Positions 16,014 to 25,186 of a DNA stretch of 64,000 nucleotides are shown in pieces. Below the pieces are notes generated by a model that saw only the letters and a program-made list of their open reading frames with translations, was not told where the DNA came from and did no database searches. Positions within the stretch are counted from its first letter, which is position 1. Every line of letters starts with the position of its first letter. Source of the DNA: Allochromatium tepidum (GTDB lineage: Bacteria; Pseudomonadota; Gammaproteobacteria; Chromatiales; Chromatiaceae); NCBI RefSeq assembly GCF_018409545.1, contig NZ_AP024563.1:2440001-2504000 (forward strand). Direction: 5' to 3'. Made by a program: the position numbers and the translations under genes.

Positions 16014-17309
16014 ATGACGTTGAACAGACGCGATTTCATCAAGACCTCGGGCGCTGCGATGGCGGCGGTCGGTATCCTGGGTTTCCCGCACATCGCCTTC
16101 GGCGCCGGGCGCAAGGTGGTGGTCGTCGGCGGCGGCACCGGCGGTGCGACGGCGGCCAAGTACATCAAGCTCGCCGACCCCAGCATCGAGGTTACGCTGA
16201 TCGAGCCCGACAAGGACTACTACACCTGCTACATGAGCAACGAGGTCATCGGCGGCGACCGTCGGCTCGAATCGCTCAAGGTCGGCTATGACGGACTGCG
16301 GGCGCACGGCATCCAGGTGGTGCACGACAGCGCCACCGGCATCGATCCCGACAAGAAGGTGGTCAAGACCGCCGGCGGAGCCGAGTTCGGCTATGACCGC
16401 TGCGTGGTCGCTCCCGGCATCGAGCTGCTCTACGACAAGGTCGAGGGCTACAGCGAGGAGGCATCCACCAAACTGCCCCACGCCTGGAAGGCCGGCGAGC
16501 AGACCGCCATCCTGCGCCGGCAGCTCGAAGACATGAAGGACGGCGGAACCGTGGTCATTGCGCCCCCGCCCGCGCCCTTCCGCTGCCCGCCCGGACCCTA
16601 CGAGCGCGCCAGCCAGATCGCCCATTATCTGAAGACCCACAAGCCCAAGTCGAAGATCCTCATCCTCGACGCCAGCCAGACCTTCTCCAAGCAGGCCCAG
16701 TTCACCAAGGGCTGGGAGCGGCTCTACGGCTTCGGCACCGAGAATGCTCTGATCAAATGGCAGCCTGGGCCGGATGCGGCCGTGGTCAAGGTCGATGGGA
16801 CTGAGATGTCGGTCGAGACCAGTTTCGGCGACGCGGTCAAGGCCGATGTCATCAATCTCATCCCGCCGCAGCGCGCCGGCAAGATCGCCCAGATCGCCGG
16901 ACTGACCAATGACGCCGGCTGGTGTCCGGTCGACATCAAGACCTTCGAGTCCACCCTCCACAAGGGCATCCATGTGATCGGCGACGCCTGTATCGCCGCG
17001 CCCATGCCCAAGTCGGGCTATTCGGCCAACAGCCAGGGCAAGGTCGCCGCCGCTGCGGTGGTCGCACTGCTCAAGGGCGAGGAGCCGGGCACGCCTTCCT
17101 ATATCAACACCTGCTACTCGATCCTGGCCCCGGCCTATGGCATCTCGATCGCGGCTGTCTACCGCCCGAATGCCGATGGCTCGGCCATCGAGTCCGTGCC
17201 GGACTCGGGCGGCGTCACGCCGGTCGATGCGCCGGATTGGGTGCTGGAGCGCGAGGTGCAGTACGCCTATAGCTGGTACAACAACATCGTGCACGATACC
17301 TTCGGATAA
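16014..17309 (+). CDS. fccB: Flavocytochrome c sulfide dehydrogenase, flavoprotein subunit
   Basis: 431 residues. A twin-arginine signal ([17 protein letters not shown]) directs folded export; the mature enzyme should begin near [14 protein letters not shown], which is the FAD-binding Rossmann fold. Cys72 in [10 protein letters not shown] corresponds to the Cys that binds FAD covalently in the Allochromatium enzyme. Cys in [12 protein letters not shown] and in [12 protein letters not shown] correspond to its redox disulfide. It oxidises sulfide to sulfur or polysulfide and reduces FccA. Codons and motifs are intact, so it should be functional. A strong intrinsic terminator follows. Confidence 0.97.
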   Translation: MTLNRRDFIKTSGAAMAAVGILGFPHIAFGAGRKVVVVGGGTGGATAAKYIKLADPSIEVTLIEPDKDYYTCYMSNEVIGGDRRLESLKVGYDGLRAHGIQVVHDSATGIDPDKKVVKTAGGAEFGYDRCVVAPGIELLYDKVEGYSEEASTKLPHAWKAGEQTAILRRQLEDMKDGGTVVIAPPPAPFRCPPGPYERASQIAHYLKTHKPKSKILILDASQTFSKQAQFTKGWERLYGFGTENALIKWQPGPDAAVVKVDGTEMSVETSFGDAVKADVINLIPPQRAGKIAQIAGLTNDAGWCPVDIKTFESTLHKGIHVIGDACIAAPMPKSGYSANSQGKVAAAAVVALLKGEEPGTPSYINTCYSILAPAYGISIAAVYRPNADGSAIESVPDSGGVTPVDAPDWVLEREVQYAYSWYNNIVHDTFG

Positions 17310-17343
17310 GCACGAGAATGCAAGATCCCCGGATCTTGATTTC

Positions 17344-17366
17344 AAGGGGCCGACTGGCCCCTTTTT
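17344..17366 (+). terminator. Intrinsic terminator of the fcc operon
   Basis: AAGGGGCC (17344-17351) and GGCCCCTT (17356-17363) form a stem with a GACT loop, and the T run extends to 17366. A second small inverted repeat (AAGATCC 17322-17328 with GGATCTT 17331-17337) lies just upstream. This is the clearest intrinsic terminator in the window. Confidence 0.88.
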
Positions 17367-17413
17367 CATTGTGCGCTATCCTGAGTGCCGAACGATCCAG
17401 CGGGAGGCCCATC

Positions 17414-18178
17414 ATGCCCTGTCAAACACGATCGAGTCGGATGGCGCGTGCCTGCTTGATGCTCGGCCTCGGCGCACTCGTCCCGGCCCATGCGACCGAA
17501 TCGGAGGAAGCGGTCATGGCTGAACAACGTCATCGTCTGGTGGAGGAGATCCAGGCCGAGGTCCGTGCCGCGGCCCGCGAGCTGGGCTTCGACCGGCTCG
17601 ATCCCAGGGTCGAGCAGGCACTGCGCACGGTGCCGCGCGAACGCTTCGTTCCGGAGTCGGAGCGAGCGCTCGCCTATGTCGACTCGCCGCTGCCGATCGG
17701 CGAGGGGCAGACCATCTCCCAACCCTATATCGTCGCCATCATGAGTCAGTTGCTCGACGTCGCTCCGGGCGATCGGGTCTATGAGCTGGGCACCGGGTCC
17801 GGCTATCAGGCCGCCGTGCTGGCCGCCATGGACGTCGAGGTCTATACGGTCGAGATCGTGCCCGAACTGGCCGAGCGGGCGGCGAAGACGTTGGCATCGC
17901 TGGGCTATGATCGGGTCCGGGTACGCGCCGGGGACGGCTGGCTCGGCTGGCCGGAGGCCGCACCCTTCGACGCCATCATCGTCACGGCGGCGGCGCCGCA
18001 CATTCCGCGTCGGCTGGTCGACCAGCTCGCGCCCGATGGACGGCTGGTGATCCCCATGGGGGCGCCCGATCGCGTGCAATGGCTGGCGGTCTTCATGCGC
18101 GACAAAGGCGGCGAGCTGGTGCGGCGCGATCTGCTGCCGGTGCGTTTCGTGCCGGTCACGGGTGCGATGGAGCCTTGA
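17414..18178 (+). CDS. pcm: Exported protein-L-isoaspartate O-methyltransferase
   Basis: 254 residues from ATG 17414, with GGGAGG 6-7 bp upstream. A signal peptide-like N-terminus (RACLMLGLGALVPAHA) precedes the catalytic domain, so it may act in the periplasm, unlike cytosolic Pcm. The methyltransferase motif I is VYELGTGSGYQAAVLA, with RVRAGDGWLGW and APFDAIIVTAAA further on, and PLPIGEGQTISQPYIVA in front. It repairs isoaspartyl residues using S-adenosylmethionine. It lies downstream of the fcc terminator and overlaps tmcA by 4 bp. Confidence 0.92.
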   Translation: MPCQTRSSRMARACLMLGLGALVPAHATESEEAVMAEQRHRLVEEIQAEVRAAARELGFDRLDPRVEQALRTVPRERFVPESERALAYVDSPLPIGEGQTISQPYIVAIMSQLLDVAPGDRVYELGTGSGYQAAVLAAMDVEVYTVEIVPELAERAAKTLASLGYDRVRVRAGDGWLGWPEAAPFDAIIVTAAAPHIPRRLVDQLAPDGRLVIPMGAPDRVQWLAVFMRDKGGELVRRDLLPVRFVPVTGAMEP

Positions 18179-20457
18179 GCGCTTCGCCGACGTTCGAGCC
18201 GGAACACAGGCGCTCGGCCGGCTTGCCCGATGCTCAGTGGATTCGCGATCGGCGCGAGTCGGCGCGTGCGCGTGGTCATCGTCTGACCCTATGGTTGCGC
18301 GGATCGCCCGCATGGACGGCGGACGGTGCGCGCCGGATCGTCGCGGCCCTGCCCGAACTCGATCGGGTCTGTCTCGCGGAGCGCCCGATCCTCGCCGAAC
18401 CGAGCCGACCGCTGCGCTCGGCGACCCGTCTGCTTGGTCTAGATCTGGATCTCTTGATCCTTGACGTGCACGGTGGGTTCGATCCCGATGGGTTCGGTGC
18501 CGCCACGGGGGCGATTCGGGGCGGCGGGCTCTTGGTTCTGCTGACGCCGCCGGTCGCTGAGTGGTCGCGCCTGCCCGATCCGCAGGCCGAGCGGATTGCG
18601 GTCTGGCCATTCGAGCCGGCTGGATTGAGCCACCGTTTCATCGCGCGTCTCATCACCGTGCTGGAGTCTGACCCGACTGTCGTGCGTATCGACCAGGACG
18701 GCGCGGAGTCGATGACGGCATCGGTTGCCGGCGCCCGAGTCCCGAATACGCCCCCCTATGACCGGCATCGTCAATCGAAACACACTGACCCGGCCCATCC
18801 CTTCACACCCGATCAGGCCGAGGCCGTCGCGGCCATCCTCAAGACGGCGCATGGCCGCGCGCGACGTCCGCTGGTCCTGACCGCACATCGCGGGCGCGGC
18901 AAGAGTGCGGCACTCGGACTGGCCGCCGGTCGTCTCCTGCTCGAAGGCGGACGACGTCTGGTGGTGACGGCCCCCCGGCGCGAGGCGGTCGAGACGCTCT
19001 ATCGTCATGCCGAGGCGGTCTTGATCGAGGCCGAACGGAGTGCCGGCCGGCCCCATGACGCCTCGACAGGACTCCAGTCGCTCGTCTTCCACTCACCGGC
19101 CGAACTCCTCGAACATGAACCCAAGGCCGATCTGCTCCTGGTCGACGAAGCGGCCGGTATCCCGGCCCCACTGCTGACGGCCCTGCTCGAACGCTATGGT
19201 CGCCTCGTCTTCGCGAGCACCGTGCATGGCTACGAAGGCACCGGACGCGGATTCGAGATCCGTTTCCGCGACACGCTGGATCGCCTGACACCCGACTGGC
19301 GTGCCCTCACCCTGGACACGCCCATCCGCTGGGCGGTCGATGATCCGCTCGAACGTCTGGTCTTCCACGCGCTCCTGCTGGATGCGGCTCCGGCGATCCC
19401 CGAGGCTGTCCTGGAAGCCGCCGGCGTCGATCCGGCCGGCCCGAACGCCCAGTGGCTCGACCGCGACGCCCTGCTCCGGGACGATTCCACCCTGCGCGAA
19501 CTCTTCGGCTTGCTGGTGCTCGCCCACTATCAGACCCGGCCGCTGGATCTGCGGATGCTGCTCGACGGTCCCAATGTGCGCCTCCTGGTGTTGCGCCAGG
19601 CCGGGCACCTGGTCGGCACCCTGCTCGTCGCCGAGGAAGGCGGGATGGGTGATCCGGAACTGCGCGCGGCCATCTTTCGCGGCCGACGCCGACCGCGCGG
19701 CCATCTGTTGCCCCAGACACTCTCGGCCCATGCCGGCCTGCCGGAGGCGCCGAGCCGGCGCTATTGGCGCGTGATCCGGATCGTCGTGCATCCGGCCATG
19801 ACGGGACAGGGCCTTGGGCGACGTCTGCTGAGCGGACTCGAACAGACCGCCCGCGCCGAGCGGATCGATCTTCTGGGGGCCGGCTTCGGGGCCACGACTG
19901 AGTTGCTGGAGTTCTGGCACGCCTGCGGCTTCGTGCCCGCACAGATCGGTACCAGTCGCAATGCGGCCAGTGGTGAGCACGCGGTCGTCGTGCTCCGGGC
20001 GATCTCGGAAGCGGGCGAACAGTTGCTCGAAGAGGCCCAACGACGCCTCACCGGCAGTCTACCGGTCTGGCTCGCCGGCCCACTGCGCGAACTCGATCCC
20101 GAGATCACCGCGACGCTCATCGCGATCCTGCCGACGCCGGAGGCAGTCGCATTCGCTCCGCACACCGCGTCAGGCGACTGGAGTTTCGAGCTGAACGCCT
20201 TCGTCACCGGATACCGGACGCTGGAAGCCAGTCTGCCGCTCCTGTCGACCCTGACCCATCGATACCTCGCCGACGCCCTGAGTACCGGGCGGATCGATCG
20301 ACGCGAGTCCGCCCTGCTGGTCGCAGCCCTGCTGCAATATCATCCGCTCACTGGACTGGCGCGACGCTTTCGAGAACAGGGCCGTGAGGTACTGCTGGCT
20401 CGAATACGCGAAGTGTGCGGGCGGCTTCTCGCACGCGCCTCTGAAATCCGCCCATGA
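18175..20457 (+). CDS. tmcA: tRNA(Met) cytidine acetyltransferase
   Basis: About 760 residues. It acetylates C34 of the elongator tRNA-Met anticodon using acetyl-CoA and ATP. The RecD-like helicase half has a Walker A HRGRGKSA near residue 238 and LLLVDEAAGIPAPLL as Walker B; the GNAT half has RIVVHPAMTGQGLGRRLL. The start is uncertain: TTG 18175 overlaps the pcm stop by 4 bp and fits the length of the family; the open frame begins at 18079 inside pcm. GGAG lies only 2 bp before TTG, so translation is probably coupled to pcm. Confidence 0.92.
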   Translation: MSASPTFEPEHRRSAGLPDAQWIRDRRESARARGHRLTLWLRGSPAWTADGARRIVAALPELDRVCLAERPILAEPSRPLRSATRLLGLDLDLLILDVHGGFDPDGFGAATGAIRGGGLLVLLTPPVAEWSRLPDPQAERIAVWPFEPAGLSHRFIARLITVLESDPTVVRIDQDGAESMTASVAGARVPNTPPYDRHRQSKHTDPAHPFTPDQAEAVAAILKTAHGRARRPLVLTAHRGRGKSAALGLAAGRLLLEGGRRLVVTAPRREAVETLYRHAEAVLIEAERSAGRPHDASTGLQSLVFHSPAELLEHEPKADLLLVDEAAGIPAPLLTALLERYGRLVFASTVHGYEGTGRGFEIRFRDTLDRLTPDWRALTLDTPIRWAVDDPLERLVFHALLLDAAPAIPEAVLEAAGVDPAGPNAQWLDRDALLRDDSTLRELFGLLVLAHYQTRPLDLRMLLDGPNVRLLVLRQAGHLVGTLLVAEEGGMGDPELRAAIFRGRRRPRGHLLPQTLSAHAGLPEAPSRRYWRVIRIVVHPAMTGQGLGRRLLSGLEQTARAERIDLLGAGFGATTELLEFWHACGFVPAQIGTSRNAASGEHAVVVLRAISEAGEQLLEEAQRRLTGSLPVWLAGPLRELDPEITATLIAILPTPEAVAFAPHTASGDWSFELNAFVTGYRTLEASLPLLSTLTHRYLADALSTGRIDRRESALLVAALLQYHPLTGLARRFREQGREVLLARIREVCGRLLARASEIRP

Positions 20458-20524
20458 AAACGATGGAGGCAAGTCGAGCTTAAAATAAATCGATCCGCCC
20501 ACCTTCAACCATCGGGAGCCGCGC

Positions 20525-20671
20525 ATGAGCCAGGTTTCAGCGCAGGATGGCATCATCGTCGCCGTCATCGAACGTTTCGAGAAGTTCCGTCTGCCACGGG
20601 CGCTCGACATCAAGGCCAAGGTCGAGCGCCGAGCAGCGTTGAGTCGACCTCCGGCGCCGCCGTCTCGCTGA
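20525..20671 (+). CDS. Small hypothetical protein, probably truncated
   Basis: 48 residues from ATG 20525, with GGGAG about 7 bp upstream and an AT-rich stretch (TTAAAATAAATCG) further up. The start [20 protein letters not shown], followed by [15 protein letters not shown], resembles the N-terminus of small gammaproteobacterial proteins I recall that continue for another 20 or so residues (with a GE..SDFDI-type segment). Here the frame changes to Pro/Ala/Arg-rich residues and stops. A frameshift or deletion near 20635 is likely. Function unknown. Confidence 0.5.
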   Translation: MSQVSAQDGIIVAVIERFEKFRLPRALDIKAKVERRAALSRPPAPPSR

Positions 20672-20706
20672 GTGGTACCGGGCCGGCTCCACGCTCGACA
20701 ACCGCT

Positions 20707-21717
20707 TCAGATCGCCCCGCCGCTCATCCCATCGGCGATGACCGCGAGCCGATGCCAGGAATCGCCCGGCTCGACGCCCTTGATGGCGCGATCGACGCCG
20801 GCGCACTGAGACAGCAGTTCGCGTAGACGCCCCGGCGAGAGACGCCGCAACGCCCGCCCGATCGTCTCCTGCCGCATCCGGGGCACGCGATGTCTGGAGT
20901 AGACCTCGTCGAGCGAAGCCCGCCGCGCCACGGCACCCGCCGCTTCGGCCAGCATCCGCAGCTCGCGCGCCAGCACCCAGAGCACCAGCACATCGGCCGT
21001 CCCCTCGGCCCTGAGCACACTGAGCACACGCTGCACCCGTGCCCGATCTCCGTTCAGCGCCGCATCTGTCAGCGCAAAGAGATCGAACCGCGCACTGTCG
21101 GCCAGATTGCCGAGCAGGTCATCGAGTTCCAGCGGCCCCGGATCATGCAGCAGACGCAGTTTCTCGACCTCCTGCACCGCCGCCAGCAGATTGCCCTCGG
21201 AACGCTCGGCCAGCAGCGCCGCCACGCCCGCGCCCGGTTGAAAACCGACCGACTGCAACCGTTGCGCCAGCCAGCCTTCCAACTCACGTTCCTTCAACGG
21301 CCGGACCTCGATCACGGCCCCAATCGACTCGACCCGCTTGGCCCAGGCCGACTGCAATTCCTTGCGGTCCATGCCGGGCGCCAGGATCAGCAGCAGATCG
21401 TCCGCGCAGGGACGCTCGCAATAGGCGCGGATCGCCTCACTGCCCTCCTTGCCGACCTTGCCGTTGGCCACGCGCAACTCGATCAGTCGCCGTGACGAGA
21501 ACAGCGACATCGTCTCCGCCACCGCCGCCAGCGCCCCCCACTTGAACTGACCCTCGGTGTCGAGGATCTCGCGCTCGTCGAACCCGGCGCGCCGCGCCGC
21601 CTCGCGCACCAGACGCGCCGCCTCGCCGAACTGATAGGGTTCGTCGCCGCAGATCAGGTAGACCGGCGCCGGCCCGGCCTTGAGCTTGGAGGCAAGCTCG
21701 TTGAAACGAATAGCCAT
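20707..21717 (-). CDS. holA: DNA polymerase III, delta subunit
   Basis: 336 residues. The clamp-loader delta subunit opens the beta clamp. Recognised from the N-terminal PVYLICGDEPYQFGEAARLVR (in part), MSLFSSRRLIELRV, ADDLLLILAPGMDRKE, the segment ERSEGNLLAAVQEVEKLRLL and the C-terminal ADVLVLWVLARELRML. Length and order match HolA. In many relatives it follows lptE and leuS; here its upstream neighbour is divergent (a pentapeptide-repeat gene 51 bp away) and no lptE is present in the window. Confidence 0.93.
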   Translation of the reverse strand: MAIRFNELASKLKAGPAPVYLICGDEPYQFGEAARLVREAARRAGFDEREILDTEGQFKWGALAAVAETMSLFSSRRLIELRVANGKVGKEGSEAIRAYCERPCADDLLLILAPGMDRKELQSAWAKRVESIGAVIEVRPLKERELEGWLAQRLQSVGFQPGAGVAALLAERSEGNLLAAVQEVEKLRLLHDPGPLELDDLLGNLADSARFDLFALTDAALNGDRARVQRVLSVLRAEGTADVLVLWVLARELRMLAEAAGAVARRASLDEVYSRHRVPRMRQETIGRALRRLSPGRLRELLSQCAGVDRAIKGVEPGDSWHRLAVIADGMSGGAI

Positions 21718-21768
21718 GGTATATTTTCAGCCAACCAAAACCCGTCATCCCGTGGAGCACACTGGAAC

Positions 21769-22623
21769 ATGGTCGAGATCAAACATCGCGAAACCGGGGC
21801 GATCCTGGAAACGATCGCCGCCGATTCGTTCGTCGGCGCCGATCTGCGCGACATGCAACTGAGCGGCGCGGATCTGCGCGGGATGGATCTGAGCGGCGCC
21901 AACCTGACGTCGAGCGACCTCGACGGCGCCTGTCTGGCCGGCGCGCGTCTGGTCGATGCTATCCTGGTCGGCGTCCATCTGAAACAGGCCGATCTGAGCG
22001 AGGCCGATCTCACCCGCGCCCGGCTCGGTTCCGAGCATCCGGCGCGCTCGGCCATGCTCAATCACGCCAACCTCGCCGGCGCCCGACTGGCCCAGGCCGA
22101 TCTGCGCGGCGTCGAGATCCGCTACGCCAACCTCCAGGGTGCGGACCTGAGTCACGCCGATCTGCGCGGGACGGATTTCCACGGCAGCGATCTGCGCTCG
22201 GTCAAGGCCACGAGCGCCCTCTTCATCCGCGCCAATCTGCGCGAGGCCGATCTCTCGGACGCCGATCTGCGCGACTGCCATCTCAACGACGCCAATCTGG
22301 TGCGCGCCAACCTGAGTCAGGCCGACCTGACCAGCACCAGACCCGACGGCTTCACCGTCATCAATCTGGCCAATCTGGAAGGGGCGAATCTCAATGGTGC
22401 CCGTTTGCGCGGTGTCCTGGCTCAGGATACCAACTTCCGCCACGCCAATCTCACCAACGTCGACCTGACCAACGCCAGCCTCGGCGGCTCCATCCTGCAT
22501 CGGGCCGATCTGACCAATGCCGATTTCTCGGGCGTCGAGCTGGCCAGCGTCACCCTGGAGTTCGCCAATGTCTCCAAGGCGCGCAACGCCCAGGTGCCGA
22601 GCTACAAGCAGAATCTGCGCTAG
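21769..22623 (+). CDS. Pentapeptide-repeat protein
   Basis: 284 residues made mostly of A(D/N)Lxx repeats, for example SGADLRGMDLSGANL, KQADLSEADLTRARLG and LREADLSDADL. About 40 repeats should form a right-handed quadrilateral beta helix. The first 20 residues (MVEIKHRETGAILETIAADS) form a short cap. No signal peptide, so it is probably cytosolic. Such proteins can mimic DNA (as in gyrase protection) or serve as scaffolds; this one cannot be assigned. It is divergent from holA and convergent with pth. Confidence 0.9.
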   Translation: MVEIKHRETGAILETIAADSFVGADLRDMQLSGADLRGMDLSGANLTSSDLDGACLAGARLVDAILVGVHLKQADLSEADLTRARLGSEHPARSAMLNHANLAGARLAQADLRGVEIRYANLQGADLSHADLRGTDFHGSDLRSVKATSALFIRANLREADLSDADLRDCHLNDANLVRANLSQADLTSTRPDGFTVINLANLEGANLNGARLRGVLAQDTNFRHANLTNVDLTNASLGGSILHRADLTNADFSGVELASVTLEFANVSKARNAQVPSYKQNLR

Positions 22624-22681
22624 CGCCCGTCTCACCTGCGATATCGGGCCGGATGACGACGGATCGTCGCAAATCGATCGA

Positions 22682-23266
22682 TCAGCGTTGACTGTGCAGA
22701 CGATTCATCGCCAGTTGGAATCGACCCTCGACGAGTTCGGACAGCCGCTGATCGGCCTCGTCGAGTGACTCACGGATACGCGACTCGTCGTCGCGCGAGG
22801 GACGGCCCAAGACATAGCCCGTCACCAGGGTGCGGTCGCCCGGATGGGCGATGCCGATACGCAGACGCCAGAACTCGCGTGAGCCCAGCGCCGAGATGCT
22901 GTCGCGCAGACCATTGTGGCCCGCGTGTCCCCCGCCCTGCTTGATGCGCGTCACACCGACCGGCAGGTCGAGTTCGTCATGCGCGATCAGGATGCGTTCG
23001 GGGGGGATGTCGAAATAACGCGCCACGGCCACGACCGATTGGCCGCTGCGGTTCATATAGGTGGAAGGCTTGAGCAGACGCACGTCCTGACCGGCGATGC
23101 GCACGCGCGCCAGTTCGCCGAGGAACTTCGGCTCGGCGCGGAAGGACGCGCCCTGGGCGCGCGCGATGGACTCGACCCACCAGAAGCCGACGTTGTGGCG
23201 CGTCGCCTCGTATTGGGCGCCTGGATTGCCCAGACCCACGATCAGTTGAATACCGGCATCCGACAT
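22682..23266 (-). CDS. pth: Peptidyl-tRNA hydrolase
   Basis: 194 residues from ATG 23266. It releases peptides from tRNAs that drop off ribosomes. Catalytic His in ATRHNVGFWW, Asn in YMNRSGQSV, and Asp in AHDELDLPVG are all present, as is the GGGHAGHNGLRD segment. The frame stays open to 23314, but MSDAGIQLIVGLGNPG is the normal start. It follows rplY on the same strand with a hairpin between, the usual prs-rplY-pth order. No ychF follows. Confidence 0.96.
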   Translation of the reverse strand: MSDAGIQLIVGLGNPGAQYEATRHNVGFWWVESIARAQGASFRAEPKFLGELARVRIAGQDVRLLKPSTYMNRSGQSVVAVARYFDIPPERILIAHDELDLPVGVTRIKQGGGHAGHNGLRDSISALGSREFWRLRIGIAHPGDRTLVTGYVLGRPSRDDESRIRESLDEADQRLSELVEGRFQLAMNRLHSQR

Positions 23267-23297
23267 GGTCGCTCGTGTCGATCGTCGGCGCCCGCAC

Positions 23298-23327
23298 CCG
23301 GCTCCCGGACCCAAGCCGGGGAGCCGG
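23298..23327 (-). terminator. Stem-loop between rplY and pth
   Basis: CCGGCTCCC (23298-23306) pairs with GGGAGCCGG (23319-23327) around a 12-base loop. It lies between the rplY stop (23378) and the pth start (23266) and could attenuate or process the transcript. No T run is present. Confidence 0.45.
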
Positions 23328-23377
23328 CGCGAGCGCCTCGCCTAAGGGATGGCTCGCCGAGAGGGAGCGCGGCCCGA

Positions 23378-23977
23378 TCAGGCCGCCTCGCCCTCGGTCT
23401 CTTCGCCGCCGCGCGCGCCGTGGATCACGACCACGGGCTCGTCCGGATCGGGTGCATGCGCCAGGGCGACGCCCTCGGGCAGCACGAGTTCGGACAGATG
23501 CACGATCGAGCCGATCTCCATCTCGGCCATGTCGACGCCGATGAATTCGGGCAGATCCTGGGGCAGACAGACGATCTCGACTTCGGTGATGGTGTGGGAG
23601 GCCACACCGCCCATCTTGATGCCCTTGCAGGTGTCTTCGTTCAGGAAGTGCAGCGGCACCACCATCTTTAGCTTCTCATCCTGCGAGACGCGCATGAAGT
23701 CGACGTGCAGGATGAAGGGCTTGGCCGGATGGCGCTGCATGTCCTTGAGCACGACCTTGGTCACTTCATCGCCGACCTTCAGGTCGAGCACGTGCGAATA
23801 GAAGGCCTCGTGCTCCAAGTGCTTGAGCAGCTCGTTGTGCGACACCGACACCATCTCGGGATCCTGGTGCGCGCCATAGACGATGGCCGGAACCAGCCCG
23901 GTCCGGCGCAGGCGGCGGCTCGCACCCGTCCCAGTGCCGGTACGCGGCTGTGCATTGACTTCGAAACTCACGCTCAT
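23378..23977 (-). CDS. rplY: 50S ribosomal protein L25 (long, CTC form)
   Basis: 199 residues. The N-terminal L25 domain binds 5S rRNA (GTGASRRLRRTGLVPAIVYG, in part); the C-terminal CTC domain includes KGIKMGGVASHTITEVEI and LPEFIGVDMAEMEIG. The long form with a C-terminal domain is common in gammaproteobacteria outside the enterics. It ends in an acidic tail (EETEGEAA). It lies between prs and pth on the same strand. Confidence 0.96.
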   Translation of the reverse strand: MSVSFEVNAQPRTGTGTGASRRLRRTGLVPAIVYGAHQDPEMVSVSHNELLKHLEHEAFYSHVLDLKVGDEVTKVVLKDMQRHPAKPFILHVDFMRVSQDEKLKMVVPLHFLNEDTCKGIKMGGVASHTITEVEIVCLPQDLPEFIGVDMAEMEIGSIVHLSELVLPEGVALAHAPDPDEPVVVIHGARGGEETEGEAA

Positions 23978-24012
23978 CGGCGTTCTCCGTTCATTTGGAT
24001 CGTGATAAACGA

Positions 24013-24046
24013 AGCGCCGGAATCCCGCGACCAGGATCCCGGCGCT
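24013..24046 (-). terminator. Stem-loop between prs and rplY
   Basis: AGCGCCGGAATCC (24013-24025) and GGATCCCGGCGCT (24034-24046) form a 13-bp stem with one mismatch and an 8-base loop. On the minus strand it is followed by CGTTTATC, only weakly T-rich. It may be a terminator or attenuator before rplY. Confidence 0.5.
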
Positions 24047-24087
24047 CTTGGAGTGCGAGCCCGGACGGCCCGCGAATAGGGTGTGAC

Positions 24088-25041
24088 TCAGTCCACGAAC
24101 AGCGAGCTGACCGACTCCTCGTTCGAGATGCGGCGCATGGTCTCGGCCAGCAGCTCGCCGATGCTCAACTGACGGATCTTGCCGCTGGCGCGTGCCGCCT
24201 CGGTCAAGGGAATGGTATTGGTGACCACCAGCTCGTCGAGCACCGAATTGGAGATATTGTCGACCGCCGGCCCCGAGAGCACCGGATGGGTGCAGTAGGC
24301 CACCACCTTGCTCGCACCATGCGCCTTGAGCGCCTCGGCGGCGCGGCAGAGCGTGCCGGCGGTGTCGACCAGATCGTCGACCAGCACGCAGGAACGCCCC
24401 TCGACGTCACCGATGATGTTCATCACCTGGGCTTCGTTCGCACGCGGGCGGCGCTTGTCGATGATCGCCAGATCCGCGTCGTCGAGCCGCTTGGCCAGCG
24501 CACGCGCGCGCACCACACCACCGACGTCGGGTGAGACCACCATGAGATCGTCGTGCGTCTGGCGCCAGATGTCGCCGAGCAGGATGGGCGAGGCGTAGAC
24601 GTTGTCGACCGGGATGTCGAAGAAACCCTGGATCTGGTCGGCGTGCAGATCGACCGTCAGCACGCGGTCGGCGCCCGACTTGCTGATCATCTTGGCCACC
24701 AGACGCGCCGTGATCGGCACGCGCGCCGAGCGCGGACGCCGGTCCTGACGCGCATAGCCGAAATAGGGCACGACCGCCGTGATGCGCTTGGCCGAGGCCC
24801 AGCGCAGGGCGTCGATCATCACCAGCAGTTCCATCAGGTTGTCGTTGGTCGGCGCACAGGTCGGCTGGACCACGAAGACGTCGCGACCACGGACGTTCTC
24901 CTGGATCTCGGCCATGACCTCGCCGTCGCTGAACTGGCCGACGACGGCCTTGCCGAGCGATAGACTGAGATGACCGGCGATTTCGGCCGACAGCCCCGGG
25001 TTGGCGTTCCCGGAGAAGACCATGAGTTGGCTTGCAGGCAC
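24088..25041 (-). CDS. prs: Ribose-phosphate pyrophosphokinase
   Basis: 317 residues from GTG 25041 ([17 protein letters not shown]), which has AGGA about 9 bp upstream and gives the normal length; ATG 25023 would cut six residues, and the frame open to 25155 runs through the tRNA gene. It makes PRPP for nucleotide, His and Trp synthesis. Motifs: [16 protein letters not shown], the ATP-site loop [13 protein letters not shown] and the PRPP-binding [15 protein letters not shown]. It sits just below tRNA-Gln and ispE, as in Pseudomonas. Confidence 0.97.
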   Translation of the reverse strand: MPASQLMVFSGNANPGLSAEIAGHLSLSLGKAVVGQFSDGEVMAEIQENVRGRDVFVVQPTCAPTNDNLMELLVMIDALRWASAKRITAVVPYFGYARQDRRPRSARVPITARLVAKMISKSGADRVLTVDLHADQIQGFFDIPVDNVYASPILLGDIWRQTHDDLMVVSPDVGGVVRARALAKRLDDADLAIIDKRRPRANEAQVMNIIGDVEGRSCVLVDDLVDTAGTLCRAAEALKAHGASKVVAYCTHPVLSGPAVDNISNSVLDELVVTNTIPLTEAARASGKIRQLSIGELLAETMRRISNEESVSSLFVD

Positions 25042-25084
25042 GGGTGGATTCCTGTCTGCGCGAATGCGAGAAAAAACCGGAAAA

Positions 25085-25159
25085 TGGCTGGGGTGCCAGG
25101 ATTCGAACCTGGGAATGCCGGGATCAAAACCCGGTGCCTTACCGCTTGGCGACACCCCA
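25085..25159 (-). tRNA. tRNA-Gln (anticodon TTG)
   Basis: Read on the minus strand the gene starts TGGGGTG and ends CACCCCA-G-CCA; the 7-bp acceptor arm is fully paired and CCA is encoded. The anticodon arm is CCGGG-TTTTGAT-CCCGG, so the anticodon is TTG. The T arm is CCAGG-TTCGAATC-CTGG. It is 75 nt long and lies between ispE and prs, as in Pseudomonas. Confidence 0.97.
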
Positions 25160-25186
25160 AAGGAAATGGACGCTGGCGATGGATGC

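Noticed and set aside
15312-17369. A 685-codon open frame on the minus strand
   Set aside because: It is antisense to fccA and fccB, whose haem and FAD motifs are unmistakable.
18079-18174. Earlier start for tmcA inside pcm
   Set aside because: It would add 32 residues not typical of TmcA and overlap pcm by 100 bp.
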